Assembly: GCA_035293765.1 (NCBI GenBank)
Contig: DATGMF010000027.1
Span: 1 to 64,000 of the forward strand
Direction of reading: 5' to 3'
Length of the DNA: 64,000 nucleotides
From: DASRHT01 sp035293765
GTDB taxonomy: Bacteria > Chloroflexota > Ktedonobacteria > Ktedonobacterales > Ktedonobacteraceae
The notes beneath the pieces were generated by a model, which was given only the letters and a program-made list of their open reading frames with translations, had not been told where the DNA came from and made no database searches. The translations under genes were made by a program, and so were the position numbers. Positions 27,063 to 37,200 of the stretch are shown one piece after another. How positions within the stretch are numbered: the first letter of the stretch is position 1; every line of letters starts with the position of its first letter.

Positions 27063-27343
27063 TTACTCTCATATCTCATATATATAATTATGCAACCTCA
27101 ATAGAAAAGCTATCAGTTGCATAATTAACCCCATCTCCCTTATGGTACGAATGAAACCCTCTCTAAGATGAGAGGGCCGGGACAGCAGGCAGGTGGCATA
27201 TTATGATCTGTCATCCAGAGCAGGGCATATATCGTTACAGGGGTAGAAGAATCGTACAATTATAGCGAAGATTTTCCGATTGAATGCGGATGTGATGCAT
27301 CTTTCGCTCGAATTATATGGTAATCTAATGCTATCAGTAACCG

Positions 27344-27370
27344 TAGGGGCAATCCCTCGCGCTTGCCCTG
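27344..27370. repeat. Copy C of the dispersed TAGGGGCAA element (single end)
   Basis: A 27-base match to one terminal repeat of the elements at 38161-38297 and 63596-63731; no second end lies nearby. The surrounding 393-base gap (27063-27455) between the kinase and NDH-2 genes otherwise holds only AT-rich promoter-like DNA and a small hairpin near 27153. Confidence 0.65.
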
Positions 27371-27455
27371 CGCCGTGGGGGGGACGCGAAAAGGGAATAA
27401 TGTTTTACAATATGATAGAGAAAAGGATAAAGATAGATAATTAGAGGGAAAAATT

Positions 27456-28790
27456 ATGGATGCAGCGAGCAATGCAAACGATAGGAATGCTCTTGTGGCT
27501 ACCCGACCGCGTGTTGTGCTTATCGGGGCGGGATTTAGCGGTATTCATGCGGCTAAAGGTCTGCACAAAGCTCCCGTTGATTTGATCGTGATTGATCGTA
27601 ATAACCATCATCTTTTTCAGCCATTATTATACCAGGTAGCAACTGCGGGCTTATCGCCGGCGGATATTTCTGCGCCTATTCGTCATATTCTCAAAAAACA
27701 GAAAAATACGACGGTGTTCATGGCTGAGGTGACAGGCGTTGATTTGCAGAAGCAGCGTGTGTTGACGCGGGATCGGGCTATTGCTTACGATTACCTGATT
27801 GTCGCGACCGGCGCCAGTCACAGTTACTTCGGGCATAATGAATGGGAGCCGTACGCGCCTGGTTTGAAAACCATTGTCGATGCCACCACCATTCGCCGCG
27901 AGATCCTGCTGGCTTTCGAGAAGGCAGAGATCGAGTCTGATCCGCAGCGACGACGGGAGTTGTTGACGATAGTGCTGGTCGGCGGCGGCCCCACCGGCGT
28001 TGAAATGGCGGGCGCGATTGCCGAGCTGGCGCGTAAGGCCCTGGCGCATAATTTTCGCAATATTGATCCTGCTTCGGCGCGTATCGTTCTCGTCGAGGCC
28101 ATGCCTAAAATACTGGGTGCGTTCCCTGAATCGCTGGCGAAGAAAGCGCAACAGGCGTTGCAGCGCCTGGGCGTTGAGGTGAAGACGAATGCGCCTGTTG
28201 AGCAGATTGATAGTGAGGGGGTAGTGATTGCGGGAGAACGTCTGACCGCCAGTACGGTGATCTGGACGGCGGGCGTCGCGGCCTCACCGGCTGGCCGCTG
28301 GCTCGGCGCGGAAGTAGATCGGGCTGGTCGGGTCAAGGTCAACGCTGATCTTTCGTTGCCAGGACATCCCAACGTGTTTGTGATCGGTGATACGGCCACC
28401 TTGAGCCAGGGTGGTAAGCCCCTGCCCGGCGTAGCGCCTGTTGCCATGCAGGAGGGAGATTATGTCGCATCCGTCATCGCTGACCGGGTAGAGGGCAAAG
28501 AGCATCCAGAGCCGTTTGTCTACCATAATAAGGGGAATCTGGCAACTATCGGGCGTTCATCGGGCATTGCCGATCTAGGCTGGCTGCGTATCTGGGGGTT
28601 CCCGGCCTGGTTCCTCTGGCTGGCGGTACACATCTTCTTTCTGATCGGGTTTCGTAACCGTCTGCTGGTGCTGATCCAGTGGGCCTGGGCCTATATTACA
28701 TTCCAGCGCGGCGTGCGCTTGATTACGTTTGCACCATCATTGGAAGCGGAGGAAGCCGAGAGCAAACGGCTGCAATCGGTGGAGAAATGA
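27456..28790 (+). CDS. ndh: Type II NADH:quinone oxidoreductase (NDH-2)
   Basis: A 444-residue flavoprotein that passes electrons from NADH to the quinone pool without pumping protons. The FAD Rossmann motif is VVLIGAGFSGIHAAKGL, followed by FQPLLYQVATAGLSPADI, a family hallmark. The NADH Rossmann motif is VLVGGGPTGVEMAGAIAELA. FVIGDTATLSQ marks the second FAD contact. The C-terminus (WLAVHIFFLIGFRNRLLVL) is amphipathic or hydrophobic and probably binds the membrane. GAGGG precedes the ATG. It is followed 53 bases later by the first kinase gene. Confidence 0.93.
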   Translation: MDAASNANDRNALVATRPRVVLIGAGFSGIHAAKGLHKAPVDLIVIDRNNHHLFQPLLYQVATAGLSPADISAPIRHILKKQKNTTVFMAEVTGVDLQKQRVLTRDRAIAYDYLIVATGASHSYFGHNEWEPYAPGLKTIVDATTIRREILLAFEKAEIESDPQRRRELLTIVLVGGGPTGVEMAGAIAELARKALAHNFRNIDPASARIVLVEAMPKILGAFPESLAKKAQQALQRLGVEVKTNAPVEQIDSEGVVIAGERLTASTVIWTAGVAASPAGRWLGAEVDRAGRVKVNADLSLPGHPNVFVIGDTATLSQGGKPLPGVAPVAMQEGDYVASVIADRVEGKEHPEPFVYHNKGNLATIGRSSGIADLGWLRIWGFPAWFLWLAVHIFFLIGFRNRLLVLIQWAWAYITFQRGVRLITFAPSLEAEEAESKRLQSVEK

Positions 28791-28843
28791 CTGTTTGCTA
28801 ACCTGTCCTTGTAACTGTGTGGCTACGTCGGCGAGGTAAAGAG

Positions 28844-30571
28844 ATGCAGGACGAACGGGCAGACTTTCCTCCAGGAAAGATCATACGAGCGCGCTATATC
28901 GTTGAAGAATTGCTGGGCAAAGGTGGCTTCGGAGCGGTGTACCGTGTGAGGGAGCGCCGCATGAGTAGCAATATTTTTGCCCTCAAGGAAGTTATTGATC
29001 CGAACCGGCAGCAGCGCGAACGCTTTACTTTTGAAGGCGAGATTTTGCAGCGGCTCGATCATCCTGCCCTCCCGCGTGTCTATCAACTGTTTGAGGATCG
29101 TAAGCACCACCGGCTCTATATGCTCATGGATTACATTGAGGGTGTGGATCTGGAGCAATTACGGCAGCAGCAGCCAGGCAAACGCTTCACGTTAGCAGAA
29201 GCAATGCGGATCATGGCCCCTATCGCCGATGCGCTGATCTACTTGCATGCGCAACAGCCTCCGGTTATGCATCGCGACATTAAACCCGCGAATATTATCG
29301 TCTCGCCGTTGGACGATAGAGCGGTGCTGGTAGACTTTGGCATTGCCAAAGAATACGATCAGGAAGCGACCACTACAGCAGTGCGTCATTGTTCGCCGGG
29401 CTATGGCGCGCCCGAGCAGTATGCCCTCGGCACGAACCCACGCACCGACATCTATGGTCTCGCCGCCACTTTTTACAAACTATTGACCGGCCAGGTGCCG
29501 GTGGACGCTTTCTATCGTCTGACGCGTCTGGGGAGCGGCGCAAACGATCCGCTTGAACCGGTCAATATGCTGATACCAACCATACCTTCGTCGGTGGCGG
29601 ATGTGTTACGCCGGGCGATGGCGATCAACAGCAATGATCGTTTTGCCTCTATTGAAGAATTCTGGCAAGCTTTACAGATATGTACGACGGAACTGCGCGT
29701 ACCGGATATTACAATTGGCACTCAGGAGCCTGTTTCTCAAAGGCTATCACCCATTGTTTCTGCGGCCTCTGCGTTATCGCCGCTGGTGGTGTCAGCAAGA
29801 TCGTATGTATCTACAGTGAGAACCAGGCGATCAAAGCAAGCGACAGGACGGAGAGCAGTTTTTTTGACGCTGGTGGCTCTTGTGCTTGTGGGGTTAATCT
29901 CTGGGAGCATCTTTGGAGTGGGTAAATGGTCTGGATTGGGGCCTGCATATGATGTTGTGATCATTACCCCGCAGAGCACTCCGCCCATAGCAATCCCTCG
30001 ATTACGGGCGACGGCTACTCCATCGCTCGCAGCATCGCCGCTAGCTACCTTGAGCCCGACGGTTCCTCCCACGACAATAGCGGCAACCCCTACGCCCACC
30101 CCGGGGACGCGATCTACCGCGACCGCTCTCACACCCACACCTGCGCCAACAGCACGTCCTACTGTTTCTTCTCTCACGCCGACAGCAACTCCGCCCGTGC
30201 AGCCATTGCCGCCAGATTACCCGGTGCTGGCTAATCACTATAACGGTGTTATCAGCGATCAGTACTCCTTCCCCTTTAAAAATGCTTCTATGGTCTTATC
30301 GCAAATTCGTCAGGATGGAGAGAAGGTCAGCGGCTATTTTTCTTCCGCGTCAGGCTTTATTGGTGCCGGTAGCTTCAGTGGCACGCTATCGGCAGATAAT
30401 CTCATCCAGTTTATCCTTCCTGGCAGCACGCTTCTGCACCCGTTCTTCTTTCAGGGTCAGTTGCAGGCGGATGGCAGTATTCTCGGCACCTACTGTAGCC
30501 TGCAAAACAACCACTGTAACTTTTTTGCAGGCGAATATGGGAACTGGAAAGTTATGCCCCTATCACGCTGA
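28844..30571 (+). CDS. Transmembrane Ser/Thr protein kinase with unknown sensor domain, copy 1
   Basis: A Hanks-type kinase. The cytoplasmic domain (about 8-275) has GKGGFGAVYRV (P-loop), FALKEV (ATP lysine), MHRDIKPANI (catalytic loop), VDFGIAKEYD and YGAPEQYALG. A juxtamembrane stretch leads to one helix (VFLTLVALVLVGLISGSIFG), a Pro/Thr-rich outside linker, and a 115-residue C-terminal domain of unknown type, starting PVLANHYNGVISD and ending near YGNWKVMP, with two cysteines (TYCSLQNNHC). The same domain ends the next kinase. The ATG at 28844 has GAGG seven bases upstream; the frame extends nine codons further to a GTG. Confidence 0.9.
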   Translation: MQDERADFPPGKIIRARYIVEELLGKGGFGAVYRVRERRMSSNIFALKEVIDPNRQQRERFTFEGEILQRLDHPALPRVYQLFEDRKHHRLYMLMDYIEGVDLEQLRQQQPGKRFTLAEAMRIMAPIADALIYLHAQQPPVMHRDIKPANIIVSPLDDRAVLVDFGIAKEYDQEATTTAVRHCSPGYGAPEQYALGTNPRTDIYGLAATFYKLLTGQVPVDAFYRLTRLGSGANDPLEPVNMLIPTIPSSVADVLRRAMAINSNDRFASIEEFWQALQICTTELRVPDITIGTQEPVSQRLSPIVSAASALSPLVVSARSYVSTVRTRRSKQATGRRAVFLTLVALVLVGLISGSIFGVGKWSGLGPAYDVVIITPQSTPPIAIPRLRATATPSLAASPLATLSPTVPPTTIAATPTPTPGTRSTATALTPTPAPTARPTVSSLTPTATPPVQPLPPDYPVLANHYNGVISDQYSFPFKNASMVLSQIRQDGEKVSGYFSSASGFIGAGSFSGTLSADNLIQFILPGSTLLHPFFFQGQLQADGSILGTYCSLQNNHCNFFAGEYGNWKVMPLSR

Positions 30572-30813
30572 ATTACTGTGGTGGACCCTCTTTTCGTCCC
30601 GTACCTCAATTCCGCGTTCCTGAGCTGTAGCTCCCCGATTGATCGTGGGAGACGCGGGAGATATTAATGTACGTATCCAGGGTGAAACTTCACCAGAGTG
30701 CCAATCGTGTTAGTCAAGTATGAATACTATAAATATCGCTCACTGTAGTATTTCATGCTTTTATCATTGTTCCAGCCTGTGAACTTATTCTAATCATCGT
30801 GTGAGGGTATAAC

Positions 30814-32379
30814 GTGCAAGGCGTTCAGCTCAATCTCCCTCTTGGGAGCATTATCCACCAGCGATACCTGGTGGAAAGTCTACTCGGCAAGGGCGGCTTT
30901 GGAGCGGTCTACCTTGTGAGAGATTTACGCGTAAAGGGCAATGTGTTCGCGCTCAAAGAGGTTGCCGATTTGAGCCAGCAGGGACGTAAGAGCCTTATTT
31001 TTGAAGGCGATGTGCTCAAACGGGTTGACCATCCAGCGCTCCCCAGAGTCTATCGAACGTTTGAAGACGATACGCGGGTGTATCTCCTGATGGATTATAT
31101 CGAGGGGCCGAACTTAGAGCTGTTGCGGAAAATGCAGCCGGAGAAGCGTTTTTCGGTGGCTCTGGCAATGAAGATCATGGCTCCCATCGTTGATGCCATT
31201 GCTTACCTGCACGCTCTTCATCCGCCGATCATTCATCGCGATATTAAACCTTCTAACATCATTGTTCCCACGTCGGATGTCGGGGCTGTGCTGGTAGATT
31301 TTGGCATTGCCAAAGAGTACGATCAGGATTCGACTACTACAGCAGTTCGTCACGGCTCACCTGGATACTGCGCCCCTGAACACTATTCACGGGGAACCGG
31401 TCCGCGTTCCGACATCTATAGCCTGGGTGCGACCTTTTATACACTACTGACCGGCGTCGTGCCCATTGATTCGCTTTACCGTCTGACACAGCTCAGTAGC
31501 AAGAACGCCGATCCGCTTGAGCCTGTAAAAGCGGTGGCTCCCTCTGTGCCGGAGCCGATTGCCGAGGCAGTTCAGCGTGCTCTGGCGCTCAACAGCAATG
31601 AACGCTTTGCGACAGTCGAGGAGTTCTGGCAGGCATTGAGCAGTTACAACATTGAAGAGGTGGCAGAAGCTCCTATTGTGCTGCCCGTGCTATTACCTGC
31701 CCAGCAGGGATTTGTCGGTGGCGCTACTCCCCGTACGCCCACGGTTGACGTCTTTCCCACAGTGGCGCGGCCCAGTTCAGCAGCGCCCGCCATTAATCGT
31801 GACAGGAAGAATCGCGCTCTATTTCCGGTCTTCATCGCTCTAGCTTTAGTTGCTATAGTAGCTGGTGCAGCCTTTGGAGCGAGCCATCTGCCTGCGAAAA
31901 TCGGTCATAGCCAACCGACTCCTATCCACCGGCCAACAACGGTACCAACGGCAAGACCTACAACCGTAGCGACGACGGTGCCAACTCATTACCCTGTATT
32001 GATTAGTTCCTATAACGGTAACATCAGCGATGTATTAACGAGGCCGCCCACCAATAGCACCATGTCGCTGACCCGTATCAGCCAGAGCGGCGCAACTATC
32101 AGCGGCTATTTTGCTGTGGGAGCGGGATTATCCGGTAGTGGAAATTTTACCGGTGCTGTGACTACCGATAACAAAATTCAATTTACTGTCCCTGGCGCTC
32201 ATGGATTTCTGCCGCTCTTTTTTCAGGGGAAGATCCAGTCCGATGGTAGCATTACCGGGACATACTGTAGCTATCGTAACACCAGTTGCGATTATGCCGC
32301 CGGTGGATACGGTTATTGGAATGTGCTGCCGGTTGTGCCGAATGCCCCATCTTCCTCTATCGCCGCTCCAGCCGCCTGA
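30814..32379 (+). CDS. Transmembrane Ser/Thr protein kinase with unknown sensor domain, copy 2
   Basis: A paralog of the preceding kinase with the same layout: GKGGFGAVYLV, FALKEV, IHRDIKPSNI, VDFGIAKEYDQ and CAPEHY, then a single helix (FPVFIALALVAIVAGAAFGA), a short Pro/Thr linker, and the same extracytoplasmic domain (PVLISSYNGNISD ... TYCSYRNTSC ... YGYWNVLP). The APE motif reads CAPEH and otherwise appears functional. The start is GTG with GAGGG 7 bases before it. About 240 bases separate the two kinase genes, so they may be transcribed separately. Its last 14 residues extend beyond the shared domain and may come from a junction with the remnant that follows. Confidence 0.9.
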   Translation: MQGVQLNLPLGSIIHQRYLVESLLGKGGFGAVYLVRDLRVKGNVFALKEVADLSQQGRKSLIFEGDVLKRVDHPALPRVYRTFEDDTRVYLLMDYIEGPNLELLRKMQPEKRFSVALAMKIMAPIVDAIAYLHALHPPIIHRDIKPSNIIVPTSDVGAVLVDFGIAKEYDQDSTTTAVRHGSPGYCAPEHYSRGTGPRSDIYSLGATFYTLLTGVVPIDSLYRLTQLSSKNADPLEPVKAVAPSVPEPIAEAVQRALALNSNERFATVEEFWQALSSYNIEEVAEAPIVLPVLLPAQQGFVGGATPRTPTVDVFPTVARPSSAAPAINRDRKNRALFPVFIALALVAIVAGAAFGASHLPAKIGHSQPTPIHRPTTVPTARPTTVATTVPTHYPVLISSYNGNISDVLTRPPTNSTMSLTRISQSGATISGYFAVGAGLSGSGNFTGAVTTDNKIQFTVPGAHGFLPLFFQGKIQSDGSITGTYCSYRNTSCDYAAGGYGYWNVLPVVPNAPSSSIAAPAA

Positions 32380-32552
32380 CCGGCTATGTCCAGCAGCGGG
32401 ACCCGGATATCCTGCACCAGGTGCTTGGCCCTAACGGACCTCTAGGTAGCACCGGCGCAAAGCTTGCAGTTGCGGGCCTGGCTGCCCTGGCCGCGAAGCA
32501 CTTCCTCAGCGGCTCCGGTGGCTTTGGCAGCTCTGGCGGCAGCTTGCTGTAA
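32380..32552 (+). pseudogene. Remnant of a small gene with an alanine/glycine-rich helix
   Basis: In the frame ending at TAA 32550-32552 the translation includes RDPDILHQVLGPNGPLGSTG followed by a small hydrophobic Ala-rich helix and a Gly/Ser tail. It looks like the C-terminus of a genuine small protein, but no start or N-terminus is present, and its left side runs into the end of the second kinase. A 5' deletion is the simplest explanation; a chance frame is possible. Confidence 0.3.
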
Positions 32553-32601
32553 ACTGGCTGCGGATAGGATTAAGCAACAATCACACCCTTCTGAGGTACG
32601 A

Positions 32602-32635
32602 GGTCGATATGATCATTTGCATATCGGCCTTTTTT
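32602..32635 (+). terminator. Rho-independent terminator before obgE
   Basis: GGTCGATATG and CATATCGGCC form a stem with one wobble pair and are followed by six or seven T residues. Confidence 0.8.
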
Positions 32636-32766
32636 AGCGTCTAAAATGCTATGGGTGGTAGCGGTCCATATCGCAATATGATATAGTTGGTAAAAATCCA
32701 GACGACCACGGTGGTGCATTATCAAGATACTGCTCTGCACCCTTATTTTTATATCAGGAACAGGTC

Positions 32767-34071
32767 ATGTTATACGATCATACAAAAATCTTTGTCAAAG
32801 CGGGCGATGGTGGCAACGGCTCCATGCATTTTCGGCGCGAAAAATTTGCCCCTTTCGGCGGGCCAGACGGAGGCGATGGCGGTCGAGGAGGGAGTATCTA
32901 TATGGAAGCTACAAATAGCTTAAATACCTTGATCGATTACCGTTACCGTCATCAATTCAAAGCGGAAGCCGGACAGGCTGGCATGCGTCAGAAGATGCAC
33001 GGTGCCAAAGGGGAAGATCTTATTTTGAAGGTGCCGTGTGGCACGATTATTCGTGATGCCGACACACATGAAGTAATTGCGGATCTGACCGAGCCTGAGC
33101 AGAGCGTGATGATTGCGCGTGGCGGGCGTGGCGGCCTGGGCAACGTGCATTTCGCCACCTCCACGCGTCAGGCGCCGAAAGAGGCACAGAAGGGCGAGCC
33201 CGGCGAGGAGCGCTGGATCACGCTTGAACTACGCCTGATCGCCGATGTCGGACTGGTGGGCTATCCGAATGCAGGCAAGTCTACGCTGCTCTCGGTCGTC
33301 TCTGCCGCGCGCCCCAAGATCGCCGACTACCCTTTTACCACGCTTGTCCCCAATCTGGGCGTAGTCGAGGTCGGTCAGCCAGGTCGGGGCGAGGGCTTTA
33401 GCTTTGTGCTGGCCGATATTCCCGGTTTGATCGAAGGGGCCGCGCAAGGAGCCGGGCTGGGACACGAGTTCCTGCGCCACATCCAGCGCACGCGCCTGCT
33501 GATTCACCTGCTGGATGGTGCGTCGTTTGATCGCGACCCCTGGCAGGATTTTCAGACAATCAACCGCGAATTACGCGAGTACGATGCGCAGCTTGCCTCA
33601 CGTCCGCAAATTGTTGTACTGAACAAAATAGATTTGTCCGAGGCGCAGGAACGCTGGCCCGAACTGAAAGCTCAGGCCGAAGCTGCCGGCTATCCCGTCT
33701 TTGCCATTTCTGCCGCTGCTCATCAGGGGACCAGCGAGCTGATGCAGTACGCCGCCGGGCGGCTGCGTGAAATTCAGCAGGAGGAAGCCGAGCGTGCAGC
33801 CTCGCAGTCGATTGCCGATATGCAGGGTCCCGTCTTACGTCCGGTGCCGGAAGATGCGTTTACCGTTTCTAAGGACCATGGAGTGTACATTGTGCGTGGC
33901 AGGCGCGTTGAACGCGTCGTCAATATGACCGATCAGGAGAGCGAGGAAGGCATGGATCGCTTACAGGTGCAACTGGCTAAAATGGGGGTCACGAAGGCGC
34001 TGGAAGAGGCCGGCGTCAAAGTTGGCGATACCGTACGCTTCGGCAAGGTTGAGCTATACTGGGGCGAGTAG
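32767..34071 (+). CDS. obgE: Obg family GTPase
   Basis: An essential GTPase of large ribosomal subunit assembly and stress control. The 434-residue protein has the glycine-rich Obg fold (1-158: FVKAGDGGNGSMHFRREKF, GPDGGDGGRGG), the G domain (GYPNAGKSTLLSVVSAARPK for G1/switch I, ADIPGLIEGAAQG for G3, LNKIDLS for G4), and a C-terminal OCT domain of about 85 residues (FTVSKDHGVYIVRGRRVERV to the end). OCT is absent from many Gram-negative Obg proteins but common in Gram-positives and Chloroflexota. AGGAACAGG precedes the ATG. Confidence 0.97.
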   Translation: MLYDHTKIFVKAGDGGNGSMHFRREKFAPFGGPDGGDGGRGGSIYMEATNSLNTLIDYRYRHQFKAEAGQAGMRQKMHGAKGEDLILKVPCGTIIRDADTHEVIADLTEPEQSVMIARGGRGGLGNVHFATSTRQAPKEAQKGEPGEERWITLELRLIADVGLVGYPNAGKSTLLSVVSAARPKIADYPFTTLVPNLGVVEVGQPGRGEGFSFVLADIPGLIEGAAQGAGLGHEFLRHIQRTRLLIHLLDGASFDRDPWQDFQTINRELREYDAQLASRPQIVVLNKIDLSEAQERWPELKAQAEAAGYPVFAISAAAHQGTSELMQYAAGRLREIQQEEAERAASQSIADMQGPVLRPVPEDAFTVSKDHGVYIVRGRRVERVVNMTDQESEEGMDRLQVQLAKMGVTKALEEAGVKVGDTVRFGKVELYWGE

Positions 34072-34211
34072 AGCGTGATCGGTTTGTTTGTGTAGCTCAG
34101 CTATGATATACTGCTTTAAAGATATGTTACCTATGTTTTATGCCATTCTACTTGTAGAGTAGGTAACACCACAAGCGATTCTTTGTAAAGAATGCGAGAA
34201 ATGCCGAATTC

Positions 34212-37200
34212 ATGGGAGAGACGCTAAACCTGCTATTTCGCAGCCGTGAAAACAGCACTTTTGAGTTACAGGTGAAAGAGAGCTGGTCTGGACGCACGGT
34301 GAGCGGCAACTTTGTTCCTCCATATACCACCAGGCAACTTAACGCCCTGCTCAAAAAACTCAATACGCTCGATAGTGGCGATCAGGAACTGCGTGAAATT
34401 GGGCATCGCCTCTTTTTAGCCTTATGTGGCTCGGAAATTCCAGGCGCGAGCCGCCGCGAGTTTTCGGAGCAGTCGGTCCAGGCAGTCTTGCGCGGCGTGA
34501 TTCAGCGAACGCTCAAAAGACGCGGCACGGTCGCCCTGACATTTAGCTTTGGACCGGGCAGCGATGAATTTGTGCGCTATCCCTGGGAGCTACTCCACAA
34601 TGGCGATCATTTCCTGCTAGGGTCCGGTATTTTTACGCTCAGCCGGGCCTTGTTGCGCCCGGAGATCCCCGTGGGATGCGAACTCCCTATTCATCCGCCA
34701 TTTCGCGTGCTCTATATTGGCGCTTCCCCGGTCGATTGCGCTCCCCTGGAGACGGAGCAGAGCTTCGCGGCATTAGAGCGAGCCTTTGCCTCATTAATCG
34801 ATACCGGTCAGGTATTTTTAGACCGGCTGGAGCCGCCAACCTTTGATCAACTGGTGCGCTATTTTAGTTCGTATGGGGGTGCGGGGATGCTGGATGATAG
34901 CGATACCTCCATTCCCTGTTACGTGGTCCATTTTGATGGGCATGGCGCCTATGGACGGCTCTGCCCCGACGAAGAATGCGAGACGGTAAACGATGCCGAT
35001 GCCCGCAAATGTGATGTCTGCGGCATGTCGCTCAGCCGCACCAAACCTCAAACGTATCTATGTTTTTGCGATGACGAAGGCCGCAATCGTTTCATCGATA
35101 CACAATCGTTGCGCGGACTGTTTCTCAGCAGTGATGTACGCCTGGCTGTATTCTCCGCCTGTGAAACGGCAACCGTGGCGAGCGATGATATGCGCCACCA
35201 TCGCAGGCGGCCCGCCGTCGATGCGACCCTGGCAACGGCTCTGATTACCGCACAGATCCCTGCAGTGGTCGCGATGCCCTTTTCGCTGCAAGATGAGCTT
35301 AGCCCAACCTTCATGTTTCACTTTTACGAGGCCCTGGCAGATGGACGCACCCTGGAAGAGGCACTCGCGCGCGCCCGGCAGGCGTTACTGCCAATGCAGC
35401 AGAAGAGCTGGTTCATTCCTGTTCTGTACAGGCATGTAGCCGAGGGGCAGGAAAGCCCGGTTCCCTTGCTGGTCGGCGAGGATGAGCCGGAAGAGCATGA
35501 TCACCCGCTGGCCCATCTGGGGGCTTCAACAAGCTTTGTAGGGCGGCAGGAGGAGTTGCAGGATCTGGGCAATCTGCTAACCGCCGCCGCGACCGGTGAA
35601 CTGCCATCGGATGTCAGAAATCATCTGCGCCTGCGCATGGGAACGCATCATATCGCCTTAACCGGTTCAGCCGGCATCGGCAAAAGCGCCCTGGCATTTG
35701 AGGCGGTGCGGCGTAACCGCGAGAAATTTCCCGGTGGCATTATCGGCATTTCGCTGCAAGATGGCAAATCGTTCGGCGATGCTTTGATCGAAATCGTACA
35801 TCACTTGCATATTCCAACAAGGGTCTCTCCCACAATGGATGTGAGCCATCGCGCCCGCCTGGTCCTGGGCACATTGCGCTCCCTGGCCGGTCGAGACCTT
35901 TCTTGCCTCTTGCTGCTCGATAGTTTTGAAGAGGTCAAGGACCGCGCTGAACTGGAGACCTGGCTGCATTTTCTCTGCTCGGTACCGCCGGAAGTGGTGG
36001 TTCTGGCAACTTCACGCTCGAATCCAGAGACGATGATGGTGGTCGAGGGTACGCAATGTCGCTGGTACGAATATCGCGTGGGCAAGATGACCGACGCCGA
36101 CCTGCTGACCCTCTTTAAAGAACTGGCTGAGGCCAGCGGCCTTGATCGGCGCATTCACCTTGATGATAGCAAGCAGCAGGCGATTTTACGTGAGATCTGT
36201 ACGCTGCTTGATGGCTATCCTCTGGGGGCGGAGCTGATCTTTGGCACCGCCCGCTCCATTGATGGCAAGGTGTATACGCCCGAAGCGGCGACGCGTTCTC
36301 TGGAAGAGGTGCGCGACGAACTGCGCAGCACTCCTCTGGCCGGCATCCTGGCCGTTCTCGAAGTCTCTTACCGTCGCCTGACCCCATCGGCACGCCTCCT
36401 GCTTTCTTATCTTGCCGCGTTTAAGCTGCCGTTCAGCCGTGAGCAGATTATCATGCTCGTTGCTCCTGAAACGCTGGCAACCGCTAATCAGCCGGTCCGA
36501 CTTGCCCCTGAGCAAGATACGTTGCCGGCGCATGCCGGACAAGAGGCAGCGGTGGCGATTCCTGCCGAACTGGTGGAGAACTGGCGAGCGGCCCGCGACG
36601 AACTGGTGCAGGCATCGTTTATTCAGTTCGACGGTCGGGTGTATACGATCCATCCCCAGGTACGCTACTTCGCAATGGCGCACCTGCCTATGCAAGAGCG
36701 GCGACGCGTGCATCGCGTAGTGGCCGCGTACTATTGCAGCCTGCCGCAACCCGGTCCCGATGAATGGTTTGTAGCTTTTGAGCACCTTGAGAGCGCAGGC
36801 GAGCCGCAGGACCTTCAGGAGGCCGTGCGCGTGGCGGTGCGGGCATCCTGGGCGCTTGATGGTCGTGGGCGTGCCACGGAACTACAGACGATCCTGCGCC
36901 GTGCCGGCGTGCATGCTTCCAGGCTCAATGATAAAACCGGCGAGGGCCAGATAGAGTGCTGTCTGGGCGCGATCCTGCGCCAACTCGGTCAGTATACCGA
37001 TGCGGAAGCCTGCCTCAGAAGCAGCCTGGCCTTTCATCGCCAACAAAATGATCGCGAGGAAGCAGGCTGGGCGCTCTACGAACTGGCGATGCTCTTTCGC
37101 GAAGAAGGCAATTTTCAGCAGGCGGGCGTGTATGCTCAGGAGGCGCTTACGCTCTTCCGCGAAGTCGGCGATGAGACGGGCGAAGCCTGGATGCAGATGG

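Noticed and set aside
27824..28447. Antisense frame inside the NDH-2 gene
   Set aside because: Shadow of a confidently assigned gene; the translation is Ser/Arg/Pro-rich.
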